Part shown: in pieces, positions 7,024 to 13,927 of the stretch
Position numbering within the stretch: position 1 is the first letter of the stretch
Layout of the letters: each line of letters starts with the position of its first letter
From: JALHNI01 sp031367405
GTDB lineage: Bacteria; Acidobacteriota; Terriglobia; Bryobacterales; Bryobacteraceae
NCBI GenBank assembly: GCA_031367405.1
Contig: JANLPT010000286.1
Location: 1 to 25,446, forward strand
Reading direction: 5' to 3'
Length of the DNA: 25,446 nucleotides
Position numbers and translations under genes: made by a program
Notes under the pieces: generated by a model
The model's input: only the letters and a program-made list of their open reading frames with translations
Databases searched by the model: none
Told to the model about the DNA's origin: nothing

Positions 7024-8292
7024 TTACAGAGCCGTTTGCCTGAGTTTCCAGTTGACGGGTTTGATGTCCTCAATGACGAAAACAAACGAGGCCGCGCCCA
7101 GAACGACGACGATGGCCACGGTGACAAAGGCTAAATAGAATGAGCCGGTGCGCTCGACGATCACTCCGGTGGCCCAGGGCGCGATGACGCCGGCCAGGTT
7201 GCCGAAGGCGTTTTGCATGCCGGTCCACTTGCCGGCGGCCATGGGGCCGGCCATAGTTTGGGTAACCGCCCAGTGATTGGCGGTGGTGAGGCCCAGGGCA
7301 AAACAGGCCGCAAAAAACAGCCCCAAGGAAAGCGTGTCACTCTCGGCCATGCTGGCGGGCAGCATCAAGGTATTGAGTAACAGGCCGCCGGCGATAAAGG
7401 TCTTGCGGACCTTGGTGGGGCTGCCGCCTTGCCGAATCAAACGGTCAGACCACCACCCGGCTAAGACCGCCGCAATGCCGATCATCAGAAACGGAATCGA
7501 CCCCAGCACGGCCATGCGTTCGGTGGAAAAGTGCCGGGCCTTGATCAGGTAAGACGGGAACCAGGTGATCATGAAATACCAAGTGTAGTTAATGGCAAAG
7601 AGCCCGAAAAACGAACCCCACACGGAGCGCACTTGCAGCAACTGCCACATGCTGGGCATAAATATGTCCACGTTCACCAGGGCGTTGGGGTTCGTGTGAA
7701 CTCTGCTTTTCCGCGGTGCCCAGATCATCCAAAACGGTAACCAGAGTAGCGCGCCAAATCCAAGGATGAGGAACAGCGATCGCCAGCCATACCTGGCCAC
7801 GATCAGTCCGCCGACCAGGGTGCCGAGCGCCGGACCCAACTTCGAGCCCGCGTCAATCAAAGCGTTGGCCATGCCGCGCTGGCTCTCTTCATAGTCGCTG
7901 GCGATGATTTTAGAGAAGGCCGGGTAAGCGACTGACTCCCCGAAGCCGAGGATCAGGCGAAAGCCCATCAAGCTATAGAAGCCGCCGACAAAGCCCGTCG
8001 CCGCCGTCGCCAAGGACCAGATCAGGAAGCCGACGCCAAAGACCAGGTGCACCTCAAAACGGTCAATCAGCCAACCGGAGAGCAATTGGCAGGCGGCATA
8101 GGTGTAGAAGAAGCCGGACAGCAGCATGCCCATCTGGGAGGGTGAAAGGGAGAGTTCCTGAGAGATCTGCTCGGCGGAGACGGAGAGGTTCGACCGGTCA
8201 ATGTAGTTGATGAAGACAGCGGCCACCAGCAAAGCGAGCAGTCGCCATTGGGCCAGGGAGGACGTGGGAGTTAAGTTTTTGATCTTTTCCAT
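7024..8292 (-). CDS. MFS transporter, anion:cation symporter (ACS) family
   Basis: The protein has 422 residues and about 12 predicted membrane segments. The first loop carries NYIDRSNLSVS (ACS-family signature with D-R), loop 2-3 has GWLIDRFEVHLVFG (MFS motif A) and TM4 has RLILGFGESVAYPAFSKI, a pattern typical of the sugar-acid/phthalate transporters (DgoT/GudP type: G-x-G-E-A-x-x-F/Y-P). Substrates in the family are organic anions such as galactonate, glucarate or phthalate, driven by proton symport; the substrate here is inferred only at this level. AAAGGA at 8302-8307 is a good Shine-Dalgarno, so this gene is translated from a leadered mRNA. The 205-bp gap between it and the upstream epimerase contains a 6-bp hairpin (CGCGGT/ACCGCG, 8407-8425), so it may have its own promoter. 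Confidence 0.92.
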   Translation of the reverse strand: MEKIKNLTPTSSLAQWRLLALLVAAVFINYIDRSNLSVSAEQISQELSLSPSQMGMLLSGFFYTYAACQLLSGWLIDRFEVHLVFGVGFLIWSLATAATGFVGGFYSLMGFRLILGFGESVAYPAFSKIIASDYEESQRGMANALIDAGSKLGPALGTLVGGLIVARYGWRSLFLILGFGALLWLPFWMIWAPRKSRVHTNPNALVNVDIFMPSMWQLLQVRSVWGSFFGLFAINYTWYFMITWFPSYLIKARHFSTERMAVLGSIPFLMIGIAAVLAGWWSDRLIRQGGSPTKVRKTFIAGGLLLNTLMLPASMAESDTLSLGLFFAACFALGLTTANHWAVTQTMAGPMAAGKWTGMQNAFGNLAGVIAPWATGVIVERTGSFYLAFVTVAIVVVLGAASFVFVIEDIKPVNWKLRQTAL

Positions 8293-8301
8293 TCCGGTTT
8301 A

Positions 8302-8307
8302 TCCTTT
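8302..8307 (-). promoter_or_regulatory. Shine-Dalgarno site of the MFS gene
   Basis: On the minus strand AAAGGA lies 9 nt before ATG 8292. It is worth recording because most genes in this window lack a recognisable ribosome binding site. Confidence 0.65.
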
Positions 8308-8497
8308 CACACTTCCCAGGCGTTGCTGAACCGGCGAGGTGGTGTGGTAGGGCTGACGGTGACATATGAGCCGCTCACTGGCGGGCGCGGCTGGGCGATT
8401 CGCGGGCGCGGTAATTCGCACCGCGACCGCGTGAAAAGATCCTCGATTGGGCGATGGGTCGAGTCTGCGAGAATCGTTTGTAAGACAAAAGTTAACA

Positions 8498-9541
8498 CTA
8501 GCGGCGGCGGGCGGCTAGCTCTGATACACCCAGACCTGAGAAAGCGAACTCTTCGCTGTGGGAGTCCGGTGCGGCCGAGATTAACTTGTCTTCGAAAGCG
8601 AAATCCGCCTTTGGCCGCTTGTGGTTGCGTAGATACCAGCGATAGGTTTCGAGGAGCCCTTTGGAAAAATCGGTCGGCTTCCAACCCAGCGTCCGCTGCG
8701 CCTTCGCCACCACCTCGGTGATCGCCGGGATATCGTAGTAAAAGCCAAAATAGTGCAGGGGACCCATGGGATGCCCGCCTTGCTGGAAGATCAACCGCCG
8801 AGGCAACCGCACCATCTTCACTTTCTTCTTGGCCGCCGTAGCGAAGGCCGTCAATAGCTCTTCCTGAGTCACCGGCCGCGGATTGGCAATGTTAAAGGCC
8901 TGTCCTACCGCTGTCGGCTCGTCCATCACTTTCAACATCGCCGCCACCAGGTCCTTGATGTAGACAAACTGCATCAGCCGGCGGCCGTCGCCGGGCAGGA
9001 TGATGCCGCGGTTGAGGCGCAAGCGGTCCCAGAAAAACTGCTCGCGATAGAAGGGATTTTCGGGCCCGTAAATAAAGGGCGGCCGCAACGTTACGACAGG
9101 CGTTTTATTGCGATGGTAAAGCCGGAACAGCATGCGCTCCGTCATGGCTTTGTTGCGGACGTAAGCGTCCGGATGGTCATCCGGTGCCAGGGCGTCGGCC
9201 TCATGATGATTCAAGCCATCGCCATAAGCGGCGACGCTGGACATGAAAATATAGCGGAGCAGCCGGTCGCCTACCGCCCGTACGGCCGCCTCCACGTGGT
9301 TCGCGGACGTGCCTCGCTCCCAGTCGTAAACGTTGTCGAATACGACTTCAAATCGATGGGGCGCAATGGCCTTGCTGACGGCATCCGAGTCGTTGCGGTC
9401 ACACACGATATTGGCAACTTTTTTGCCAAGCGTATGTGTACGCTTCCGGTGCATGATCGTTACGTCGTGCCCGGCTTTCACCAGGGCTTGCACCAACGGC
9501 TTACCGATGAACTGAGTCCCACCGATGACGAGAACTTTCAT
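8498..9541 (-). CDS. NAD-dependent epimerase/dehydratase-like protein (extended SDR)
   Basis: The protein has 347 residues. It has the N-terminal nucleotide-binding motif VIGGTQFIGKPL (GGTxFIG at 7-13), then FMSSVAAYGDG (99-109, catalytic Ser) and DAYVRNKAMTE (126-135, Tyr127 and Lys131 as the YxxxK pair, with Asn before Lys). VVTLRPPFIYGP and the C-terminal LGWKPTDFSKGLLETYRWY complete the extended-SDR fold. Members act on nucleotide-sugars; this 'GGTxFIG ... FDNVYDWERGT' subgroup, related to the CSP41 proteins of chloroplasts, has no well-defined bacterial substrate, so a specific sugar is not assigned. No sugar-biosynthesis neighbour is present. The gene diverges from the LytTR regulator across 352 bp, and is followed by the MFS gene in the same orientation. 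GAATCT seven nt upstream of the ATG is a weak -10 match. Confidence 0.9.
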   Translation of the reverse strand: MKVLVIGGTQFIGKPLVQALVKAGHDVTIMHRKRTHTLGKKVANIVCDRNDSDAVSKAIAPHRFEVVFDNVYDWERGTSANHVEAAVRAVGDRLLRYIFMSSVAAYGDGLNHHEADALAPDDHPDAYVRNKAMTERMLFRLYHRNKTPVVTLRPPFIYGPENPFYREQFFWDRLRLNRGIILPGDGRRLMQFVYIKDLVAAMLKVMDEPTAVGQAFNIANPRPVTQEELLTAFATAAKKKVKMVRLPRRLIFQQGGHPMGPLHYFGFYYDIPAITEVVAKAQRTLGWKPTDFSKGLLETYRWYLRNHKRPKADFAFEDKLISAAPDSHSEEFAFSGLGVSELAARRR

Positions 9542-9612
9542 CGCTCTTAGATTCGATCGCTTTCTATCCGCGCGCTCTCGGTCGTCTTGCGCCGATGTCG
9601 CCTACACTACCT

Positions 9613-9638
9613 GAATCGATGCTTTGCGGCATCGATTC
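9613..9638. repeat. Perfect 10-bp inverted repeat, 6-nt loop
   Basis: GAATCGATGC at 9613-9622 and its exact reverse complement at 9629-9638 flank TTTGCG. No T-tract follows on either strand, so an intrinsic terminator is unlikely. Position 72 bp upstream of the epimerase start suggests an operator or structured RNA element. Confidence 0.6.
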
Positions 9639-9878
9639 GCCGTACTCAAACCTGCATGGCTTGAAGAAATATTTGCCCTCGCCCCTTCCATCAATATCGC
9701 GAAGCGATTGATTGCGAGGGGGTTACCCACCAGATTCAGCCCTGGTGCTGGCTCCCCAATCGCAATCTGCCCCGGCGTGGGAGCAAATTTTCTACTTGTG
9801 GCGGCTGGATGCTGGGACAAATCACAAACTCTTCTCGCGCGGCCCTTTTCTCGCGTCACGCCGCGAAGGGCTAAACGT

Positions 9879-9884
9879 TATACT
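9879..9884 (+). promoter_or_regulatory. Candidate -10 element for the LytTR regulator
   Basis: TATACT (five of six matches to TATAAT) lies 9 nt before ATG 9894, which would give a leader of 0-3 nt. The overlapping AACGTTATA (9874-9882) partly resembles the LytTR-family half-site core GTT, so autoregulation is conceivable but weakly supported. Confidence 0.45.
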
Positions 9885-9893
9885 AACAAACGG

Positions 9894-10685
9894 ATGTCGG
9901 TTCGCGCGACCTCTACTATTTCCGTACTCCTCGCCGACGACGAACAGCTCGCTCGGGAGGAGCTCGCATTCCTACTCAAAGATTTCCCTGACTTTGAAGT
10001 GCTCACCATGGCTTCGAATGGTTTGGAAGCGGTCGCGCTGGTGGAACGCCTCGAACCCGATGTCGTATTTCTCGACGTCAACATGCCGGGTTTGGGCGGT
10101 CTCGGCGTCATCCGCCGCCTGCAGGAACGAGGAGTTCCCTTACCTTTCTTCGTGATGGCGACCGCTCACGAGAATTACGCACTCGAAGCGTTTCGCCTCG
10201 AGGCAATGGATTACCTCCTTAAACCGATCGACCGGGACCGCCTGATCGAAACCCTGGAGCGCATCCGCCGGGTGGTCTTTGAGCGGCACCGTTCCGCCGA
10301 ACGTTCGGCCGAACAGGCGGCGGCGGTGGTGCCCGAACCCAGCGAGCGCCGCAGCAAGTTGGTCGTGAAAAACGGCAACCGTCATCTGATCATTGACATC
10401 GGCGACCTGATCTACGCGACCATCGATGAAGGCCTCATCACGGTCATCACCCCACAGTTCGAAGGCGAAAGCTTTTACCGCACGCTCGAAGAATTGCAGT
10501 CGAACCTCGACCCGGAGCTGTTCTGGCGTGTCCACCGCTCGTATCTCGTGAACGTCAACCGCATCCGCGAGGTGATCCCGTGGTTCAAGTCCAGCTTCCA
10601 GATCCGCATGGACGACAAGAAAGGCACGGAGATCCCCGTCAGCCGGGTGCAAACGAGACGCCTCCGCAGCATGTTCCGCTTGTAG
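9894..10685 (+). CDS. LytTR-family response regulator, orphan
   Basis: The protein has 263 residues from ATG 9894; the frame is open back to 9624 but that extension has no domain and covers inverted repeats. The receiver domain (about 9-125) has the acidic pair Asp15-Asp16 (LLADDEQLAREE), phosphoacceptor Asp61 (VVFLDVNMPGLGG), Thr90 (VMATAHENYALEAF) and Lys110 (DYLLKPIDRDRL). The C-terminal LytTR DNA-binding domain (about 155-258) has LVVKNGNRHLIIDIGDLIYA, then FWRVHRSYLVNVNRIREV and EIPVSRVQTRRLRSMF. Such proteins activate genes by binding paired 9-bp sites. The cognate sensor (often a LytS/YehU-type kinase) is not adjacent, so the input is unknown. The secreted ThuA-like gene follows after 44 bp. 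Confidence 0.95.
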   Translation: MSVRATSTISVLLADDEQLAREELAFLLKDFPDFEVLTMASNGLEAVALVERLEPDVVFLDVNMPGLGGLGVIRRLQERGVPLPFFVMATAHENYALEAFRLEAMDYLLKPIDRDRLIETLERIRRVVFERHRSAERSAEQAAAVVPEPSERRSKLVVKNGNRHLIIDIGDLIYATIDEGLITVITPQFEGESFYRTLEELQSNLDPELFWRVHRSYLVNVNRIREVIPWFKSSFQIRMDDKKGTEIPVSRVQTRRLRSMFRL

Positions 10686-10729
10686 CGGCTCAAGCCGTTT
10701 GTGATAGGCTGGCGGATCGAGGGCGATTT

Positions 10730-11569
10730 GTGAACACTAAATGGATTCTGGCGGCGGTGGTTCTGACTTTTCTGGGAAAGGCGCAACAAAACGTTCCCCG
10801 GCCGCCGGGCCAAAATCCCAATGGCATGCGGATTTATATTTGGGCGGGCCTCAAGTCGCATCAGCCCGGTCAACATGATTATCCGCAGTTTCTGGCCGAC
10901 TGGAGTAAGTTACTCACCGAGCGTGGCGCGGTGGTCAATGGTGCCTTACATCCCCCCCGCAGTGCCGACCTTGACCAGACCGATGTCGTTGTGATGTACA
11001 AAGGCGACGCCGCGTACATGAGCGGCCTCGACCAATCCGTAATGAATGCCTATGTGAAACGGGGCGGCGGACTGGTGAGTTTGCATGACTCGTTGTGCGG
11101 CCCGGACCCCACTTACTTTGCCTCCCTCGTGGGCGGCGCCAAGAAACACGGCGAGGTGAATTATACCCTCGATGCGCCAATTCACTACACGGTAGAAGAT
11201 AAGTCGAATCCGATTGTCCAGGACTTATCCGATGTGACTCTTTTCGACGAAGCTTTCTATGGGCTTACCTGGGCCAAAGACCCTGGTATCCACGTCCTGG
11301 CGAGCGCCGCCATGCCGCCTACCCGCAGTGCCGGCGAACACAAGGGCGAAGTAGTTCCACAGATTTGGACTTACGAACACACCATTCCCGGCGGCCAGCC
11401 CGCCCGGGCTTTCGTCTGGATGCAAGGCCACACTTATGCCAATTTCGCCAATTACCAAATCCAGCGGACGCTGCTGCGCGGCATCGCCTGGGCAGCGAAG
11501 AAGCCGGTGGATGAGTTAGTCACTTACGTGGCTCCGCCGCGGCCCGATCCGGCTAAGCCACGGTTGTAA
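10730..11569 (+). CDS. Secreted ThuA-like (trehalose-utilisation domain) protein
   Basis: The protein has 279 residues from GTG 10730, chosen because VNTKWILAAVVLTFLGKAQQ is a signal peptide and a GAGGG stretch lies about 7 nt upstream; the frame stays open to 10580 but that part overlaps the LytTR gene. The ThuA fold (class I glutamine amidotransferase-like) is seen in MRIYIWAGLKSHQPGQHDYP, in DQTDVVVMYKGDAAYMS, in YVKRGGGLVSLHDSLCG (nucleophile-elbow region), in FDEAFYGLTWAKDPGIHVLA and in the C-terminal FANYQIQRTLLRGIAWAAKKP. Related proteins accompany sugar oxidation or 3-keto-glycoside metabolism, often beside dehydrogenases; no such neighbour is here, so the substrate is not assigned. 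It acts outside the cytoplasm. The membrane protein gene follows after 34 bp. Confidence 0.88.
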   Translation: MNTKWILAAVVLTFLGKAQQNVPRPPGQNPNGMRIYIWAGLKSHQPGQHDYPQFLADWSKLLTERGAVVNGALHPPRSADLDQTDVVVMYKGDAAYMSGLDQSVMNAYVKRGGGLVSLHDSLCGPDPTYFASLVGGAKKHGEVNYTLDAPIHYTVEDKSNPIVQDLSDVTLFDEAFYGLTWAKDPGIHVLASAAMPPTRSAGEHKGEVVPQIWTYEHTIPGGQPARAFVWMQGHTYANFANYQIQRTLLRGIAWAAKKPVDELVTYVAPPRPDPAKPRL

Positions 11570-11603
11570 GTGGGTTCGATGTGTTCCGGCACGACATAGC
11601 ATC

Positions 11604-12089
11604 ATGAAGGCCACCCTCATCGGCGCACTCCTCGCTGGCATCCTGGACCTCGCCGATGCCCTGATTTTCTTCGGCAACCGGGGCGCACGGCCCATTCGGA
11701 TTTTGCAGTCCATCGCCAGCGGCGTGCAAGGAGTAGAGGCCTACAAAGGCGGCATTCCCAGCGCCACCGCCGGCTTCGTTCTGCATTTCGTCATCGCGCT
11801 TTTGGCCGCCGCCGGTTACTACCTCGTCCGCCAAAATATTCCGTGGTTCAGGAAAAACTGGGCGATCGGCGGCATGCTTTACGGGCTCGCCTTCTACTTG
11901 CTCATGAATCTGGTGGTGGTTCCGGCTTCGGCCTTCCCGAACCCGGTATGGCCGCCGGTGGTGACGTCCGTCTTCATCAACGGCATTCTCGCCCATCTTT
12001 TTCTCGTCGGCTTGCCGATCGCCTGGGCACAAAGAAATTCTAGCGGCCCGACGACCCGAAGCCGCCCGCGCCGCGCAGGCTGTCACTAA
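11604..12089 (+). CDS. Conserved four-helix membrane protein, function unknown
   Basis: The protein has 161 residues. Four hydrophobic segments are visible: about 3-22 (ATLIGALLAGILDLADALIF), 52-76 (AGFVLHFVIALLAAAGYYLV), 86-108 (GGMLYGLAFYLLMNLVVVPA) and 120-142 (SVFINGILAHLFLVGLPIAW). A conserved-looking cytosolic loop, GNRGARPIRILQSIASGVQG, lies between helices 1 and 2. The layout resembles small uncharacterised inner-membrane proteins found across proteobacteria and acidobacteria; no transport or enzyme motif is recognised. The last 50 bp overlap the 3' end of the convergent dut gene, so the Arg-rich tail (SSGPTTRSRPRRAGCH) is antisense to the dUTPase Gly-rich motif and probably has no function of its own. 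No Shine-Dalgarno is evident. Confidence 0.72.
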   Translation: MKATLIGALLAGILDLADALIFFGNRGARPIRILQSIASGVQGVEAYKGGIPSATAGFVLHFVIALLAAAGYYLVRQNIPWFRKNWAIGGMLYGLAFYLLMNLVVVPASAFPNPVWPPVVTSVFINGILAHLFLVGLPIAWAQRNSSGPTTRSRPRRAGCH

Positions 12090-12477
12090 GGCCGGCTTCC
12101 ACCCATTCGACGGGCGTGTATTGCGCGATCACCATCTGCGCGATCCGGTCGCCGGCCGTAATTGAATAAGCCGTCTTGCCGAGGTTCAGCAAAATCACTT
12201 TGATCTCGCCGCGATAGCCGGGGTCAATCGTGGCCGGTGAGTTGGGAATGGTGAGCGCGTGCTTCAACGCCAGCCCACTGCGCGGCCGAATCTGCGCTTC
12301 GTAGCCGGGCGGCAGCTCAATGGCGAGCCCGGTGGGCACGAGCTGTGGCTGCCCAGGCGCGAGCAAAACGTTCTCGGTGGCGCAGAGGTCCATGCCGGCG
12401 TCTTCGCCGGGCCCATGGGCGTACTTTGGCAGGACGGCGGCCGGGTGCAGCCGCGTCATTTTCATTTGGATTGGCAT
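12040..12477 (-). CDS. dut: dUTP diphosphatase (dUTPase)
   Basis: The protein has 145 residues, normal for the trimeric enzyme that hydrolyses dUTP to dUMP and PPi, keeping uracil out of DNA and providing dUMP for thymidylate synthesis. All five motifs are present: I EDAGMDL (25-31), II IRPRSGLALK (63-72), III SPATIDPGYRGE (80-91, with catalytic-water Asp85), IV AGDRIAQMVIA (108-118) and V RGAGGFGSSGR (135-145). In motif III the residue before TID is Ala rather than the usual Gly. The gene diverges from thyX with only 20 bp between start codons; TATTCT lies 8 nt before its ATG and there is no room for a Shine-Dalgarno plus a separate promoter. The 3' end, encoding motif V, overlaps the convergent membrane gene by 50 bp. 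Confidence 0.96.
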   Translation of the reverse strand: MPIQMKMTRLHPAAVLPKYAHGPGEDAGMDLCATENVLLAPGQPQLVPTGLAIELPPGYEAQIRPRSGLALKHALTIPNSPATIDPGYRGEIKVILLNLGKTAYSITAGDRIAQMVIAQYTPVEWVEAGLSDSLRGAGGFGSSGR

Positions 12478-12484
12478 CGACAGT

Positions 12485-12491
12485 TAGAATA
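12485..12491. promoter_or_regulatory. Candidate bidirectional promoter of dut and thyX (overlapping -10 hexamers)
   Basis: TAGAAT (plus, 12485-12490) ends 7 nt before the thyX GTG at 12498; its complement shifted by one base, TATTCT (minus, 12486-12491), ends 8 nt before the dut ATG at 12477. Both hexamers match T-A-x-x-x-T and would set transcription start at or next to each start codon. Any -35 contacts would lie inside the opposite gene; none is clearly recognisable. Confidence 0.55.
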
Positions 12492-12497
12492 ACGTGA

Positions 12498-13904
12498 GTG
12501 TCCCAGCAAAGAGTAATCGCTATCGGCCCGATGCCGCCCGAAAAGTCCGCGTATGCGTTGGCGCGCTATAGCCGGTCGGCCGATTCTATCCGGCAATCGA
12601 TGGAGTGGGTCCGCACCCACGATTCGGCCAAGTTCCTGGATAACTTCTACTTTCAATACGGCCATGCCTCCATCGCCGACTTGGGGCATTTGGCCCTTTG
12701 CTTCGAAGGCATCTCCGAGCTCGCCGCGACGGACATCGAGGACGAGCAACTGTGGGATGGCCAAGCCAAATCGTCCCGCTATCAGGATTTTTCGCTCTTG
12801 GGCGTCATCACGCCGCCCGAGTTTACTCCCGACGAGGCCGCCCGCTACCATGCCGCCGCTGCTGCGCTGATCGAGACTTACGGGCAAGTTCGCGAACACG
12901 CCTTCGCCGAACTCACCGGGCGCCTGCCCCGGCCCGCTGCGATGCCGCCCGCTGCTTATGAGCGGAACCTCGCCGCGCGCGCCTTCGACGTCGCCCGCTA
13001 CCTGTTGCCCTTCGGCGTGCCGACGAACATCGGCCAAGTCACCAGCATCCGGACGCTCGAACGGCAGATCCGCCGCATGAAGGCCAGTGAATACGGCGAA
13101 TTGCGGCAACTGGGCGATGAGACCGCTGTGGCGTGTGCCGCCAAGCCCGAATGCGTGTGGGACACCGCTTCCAGCGAAGCCATTGCGCCCACCCTGGCCA
13201 AGTACGTGAACGCCGACGAGCACCTGGCGCAATCGCGGCAGGATTTGAAATTGTGGGCGCAACAGAACCTGCCTATTTTGCCTGAGGCCACCGAAGACAT
13301 TCACCTGATGCGGCCCCAACAACTGGCCGCCGATATTGTCGCCACGCTGCTCTATCCAGTGACGCACGCGCCCTATCGCAGCCTGTACGAGCTCGCTGCC
13401 GGATGGTCTCAAAAGCAGCGGGCCGAAGTGATCGACGTAGCCTTAAGGTCGCGCGGCAAGCACGATGACCTGCTGACGAATTTTCGCGGCGGCTTGTATG
13501 TCTACGACATGATGATGGACGTGGGCGCTTATCGTGACTTGCACCGTCACCGCCGGTGCCAGCAGTTCCGCCAAGCCTACGATGGCCGTCTAGGCTGGGC
13601 CACGCCCGACGGCGCACCGGCTTTCTATGCGGCGGCCATGGAGTCCGCCTGGTCCGTCATGCGCTCGCTTCCTGAGCCTGGCTCGCACTACTTGCTGCCG
13701 TTTGCCGCGCGCGGACGGTTCCTCTTTAAGATGGATTTCGCGGAAGCCCAATACATCGCCCGGCTGCGCAGCGGCGTCAAGGGCCATTTCAGCTACCGCC
13801 GCGTCGCCTGGGCGATGAAGGAGTGCATGGAGCAATTGGAACCGGAGCTCGCCCATCTGATGGCCGGCACGCCGCCGTGGGAAGAGGACCCCCTCACGCG
13901 CTGA
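12498..13904 (+). CDS. thyX: FAD-dependent thymidylate synthase, double-length two-part form
   Basis: ThyX makes dTMP from dUMP using methylene-THF, FAD and NADPH. This protein has 468 residues, about twice the usual 220-250, and can be read as two ThyX-like halves. In half 1 (about 15-210) the block YGHASIADLGHLALCFEGIS aligns with the family's GHxSxxEHxxFxF, and KSSRYQDF (91-98) with the SxRY end of the signature, but the RHR part is missing. In half 2 (about 275-460) the LHRHRRCQQFRQAYDGR block (349-364) retains RHR but not SxNExSxRY, and AEAQYIARLRSG matches the late Ala-Gln/Arg motif. LPFGVPTNIGQ (170-180) and LPFAARGRFLFK are equivalent segments. The GTG start at 12498 follows a TAGAAT hexamer by 7 nt. 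It pairs with divergent dut. The functional call rests on family resemblance; catalysis with split motifs is an inference. Confidence 0.88.
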   Translation: MSQQRVIAIGPMPPEKSAYALARYSRSADSIRQSMEWVRTHDSAKFLDNFYFQYGHASIADLGHLALCFEGISELAATDIEDEQLWDGQAKSSRYQDFSLLGVITPPEFTPDEAARYHAAAAALIETYGQVREHAFAELTGRLPRPAAMPPAAYERNLAARAFDVARYLLPFGVPTNIGQVTSIRTLERQIRRMKASEYGELRQLGDETAVACAAKPECVWDTASSEAIAPTLAKYVNADEHLAQSRQDLKLWAQQNLPILPEATEDIHLMRPQQLAADIVATLLYPVTHAPYRSLYELAAGWSQKQRAEVIDVALRSRGKHDDLLTNFRGGLYVYDMMMDVGAYRDLHRHRRCQQFRQAYDGRLGWATPDGAPAFYAAAMESAWSVMRSLPEPGSHYLLPFAARGRFLFKMDFAEAQYIARLRSGVKGHFSYRRVAWAMKECMEQLEPELAHLMAGTPPWEEDPLTR

Positions 13905-13927
13905 CCCGTTTCTGCCGATCCTGTGGT

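Larger units (their letters stand above)
9542..9893. other. Gene-free divergent intergenic region with clustered inverted repeats
   Basis: No credible gene is present: open frames crossing it lack domains or typical codon use. It holds four hairpin-forming inverted repeats: 9613-9638 (perfect 10-bp stem GAATCGATGC/GCATCGATTC, 6-nt loop); 9676-9720 (outer CCCTCGC/GCGAGGG, inner ATCGC-GAA-GCGAT with ATCA/TGAT); 9728-9747 (CACCAG/CTGGTG, 8-nt loop); and 9842-9871 (GCCCT/AGGGC around TCGCG/CGCGA). It could be a structured leader, a small RNA or the remnant of a dispersed repeat; the sequence alone does not decide. TATACT at 9879-9884 is the candidate promoter of the downstream regulator. Confidence 0.5.

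Noticed and set aside
8407..8425. CGCGGT/ACCGCG hairpin between epimerase and MFS genes as a terminator
   Set aside because: The stem is only 6 bp with a 7-nt loop and no T-tract on the minus strand, so it is too weak to call in a GC-rich region.
9624..9893. N-terminal extension of the LytTR reading frame
   Set aside because: The 90 extra residues have no domain, cover four inverted repeats, and ATG 9894 begins right before the receiver domain with a TATACT hexamer in position.
13823..13927. Earlier start of the methyltransferase inside thyX
   Set aside because: The first 35 residues are an out-of-frame reading of the thyX 3' end; GTG 13928 lies just before the hydrophobic anchor.
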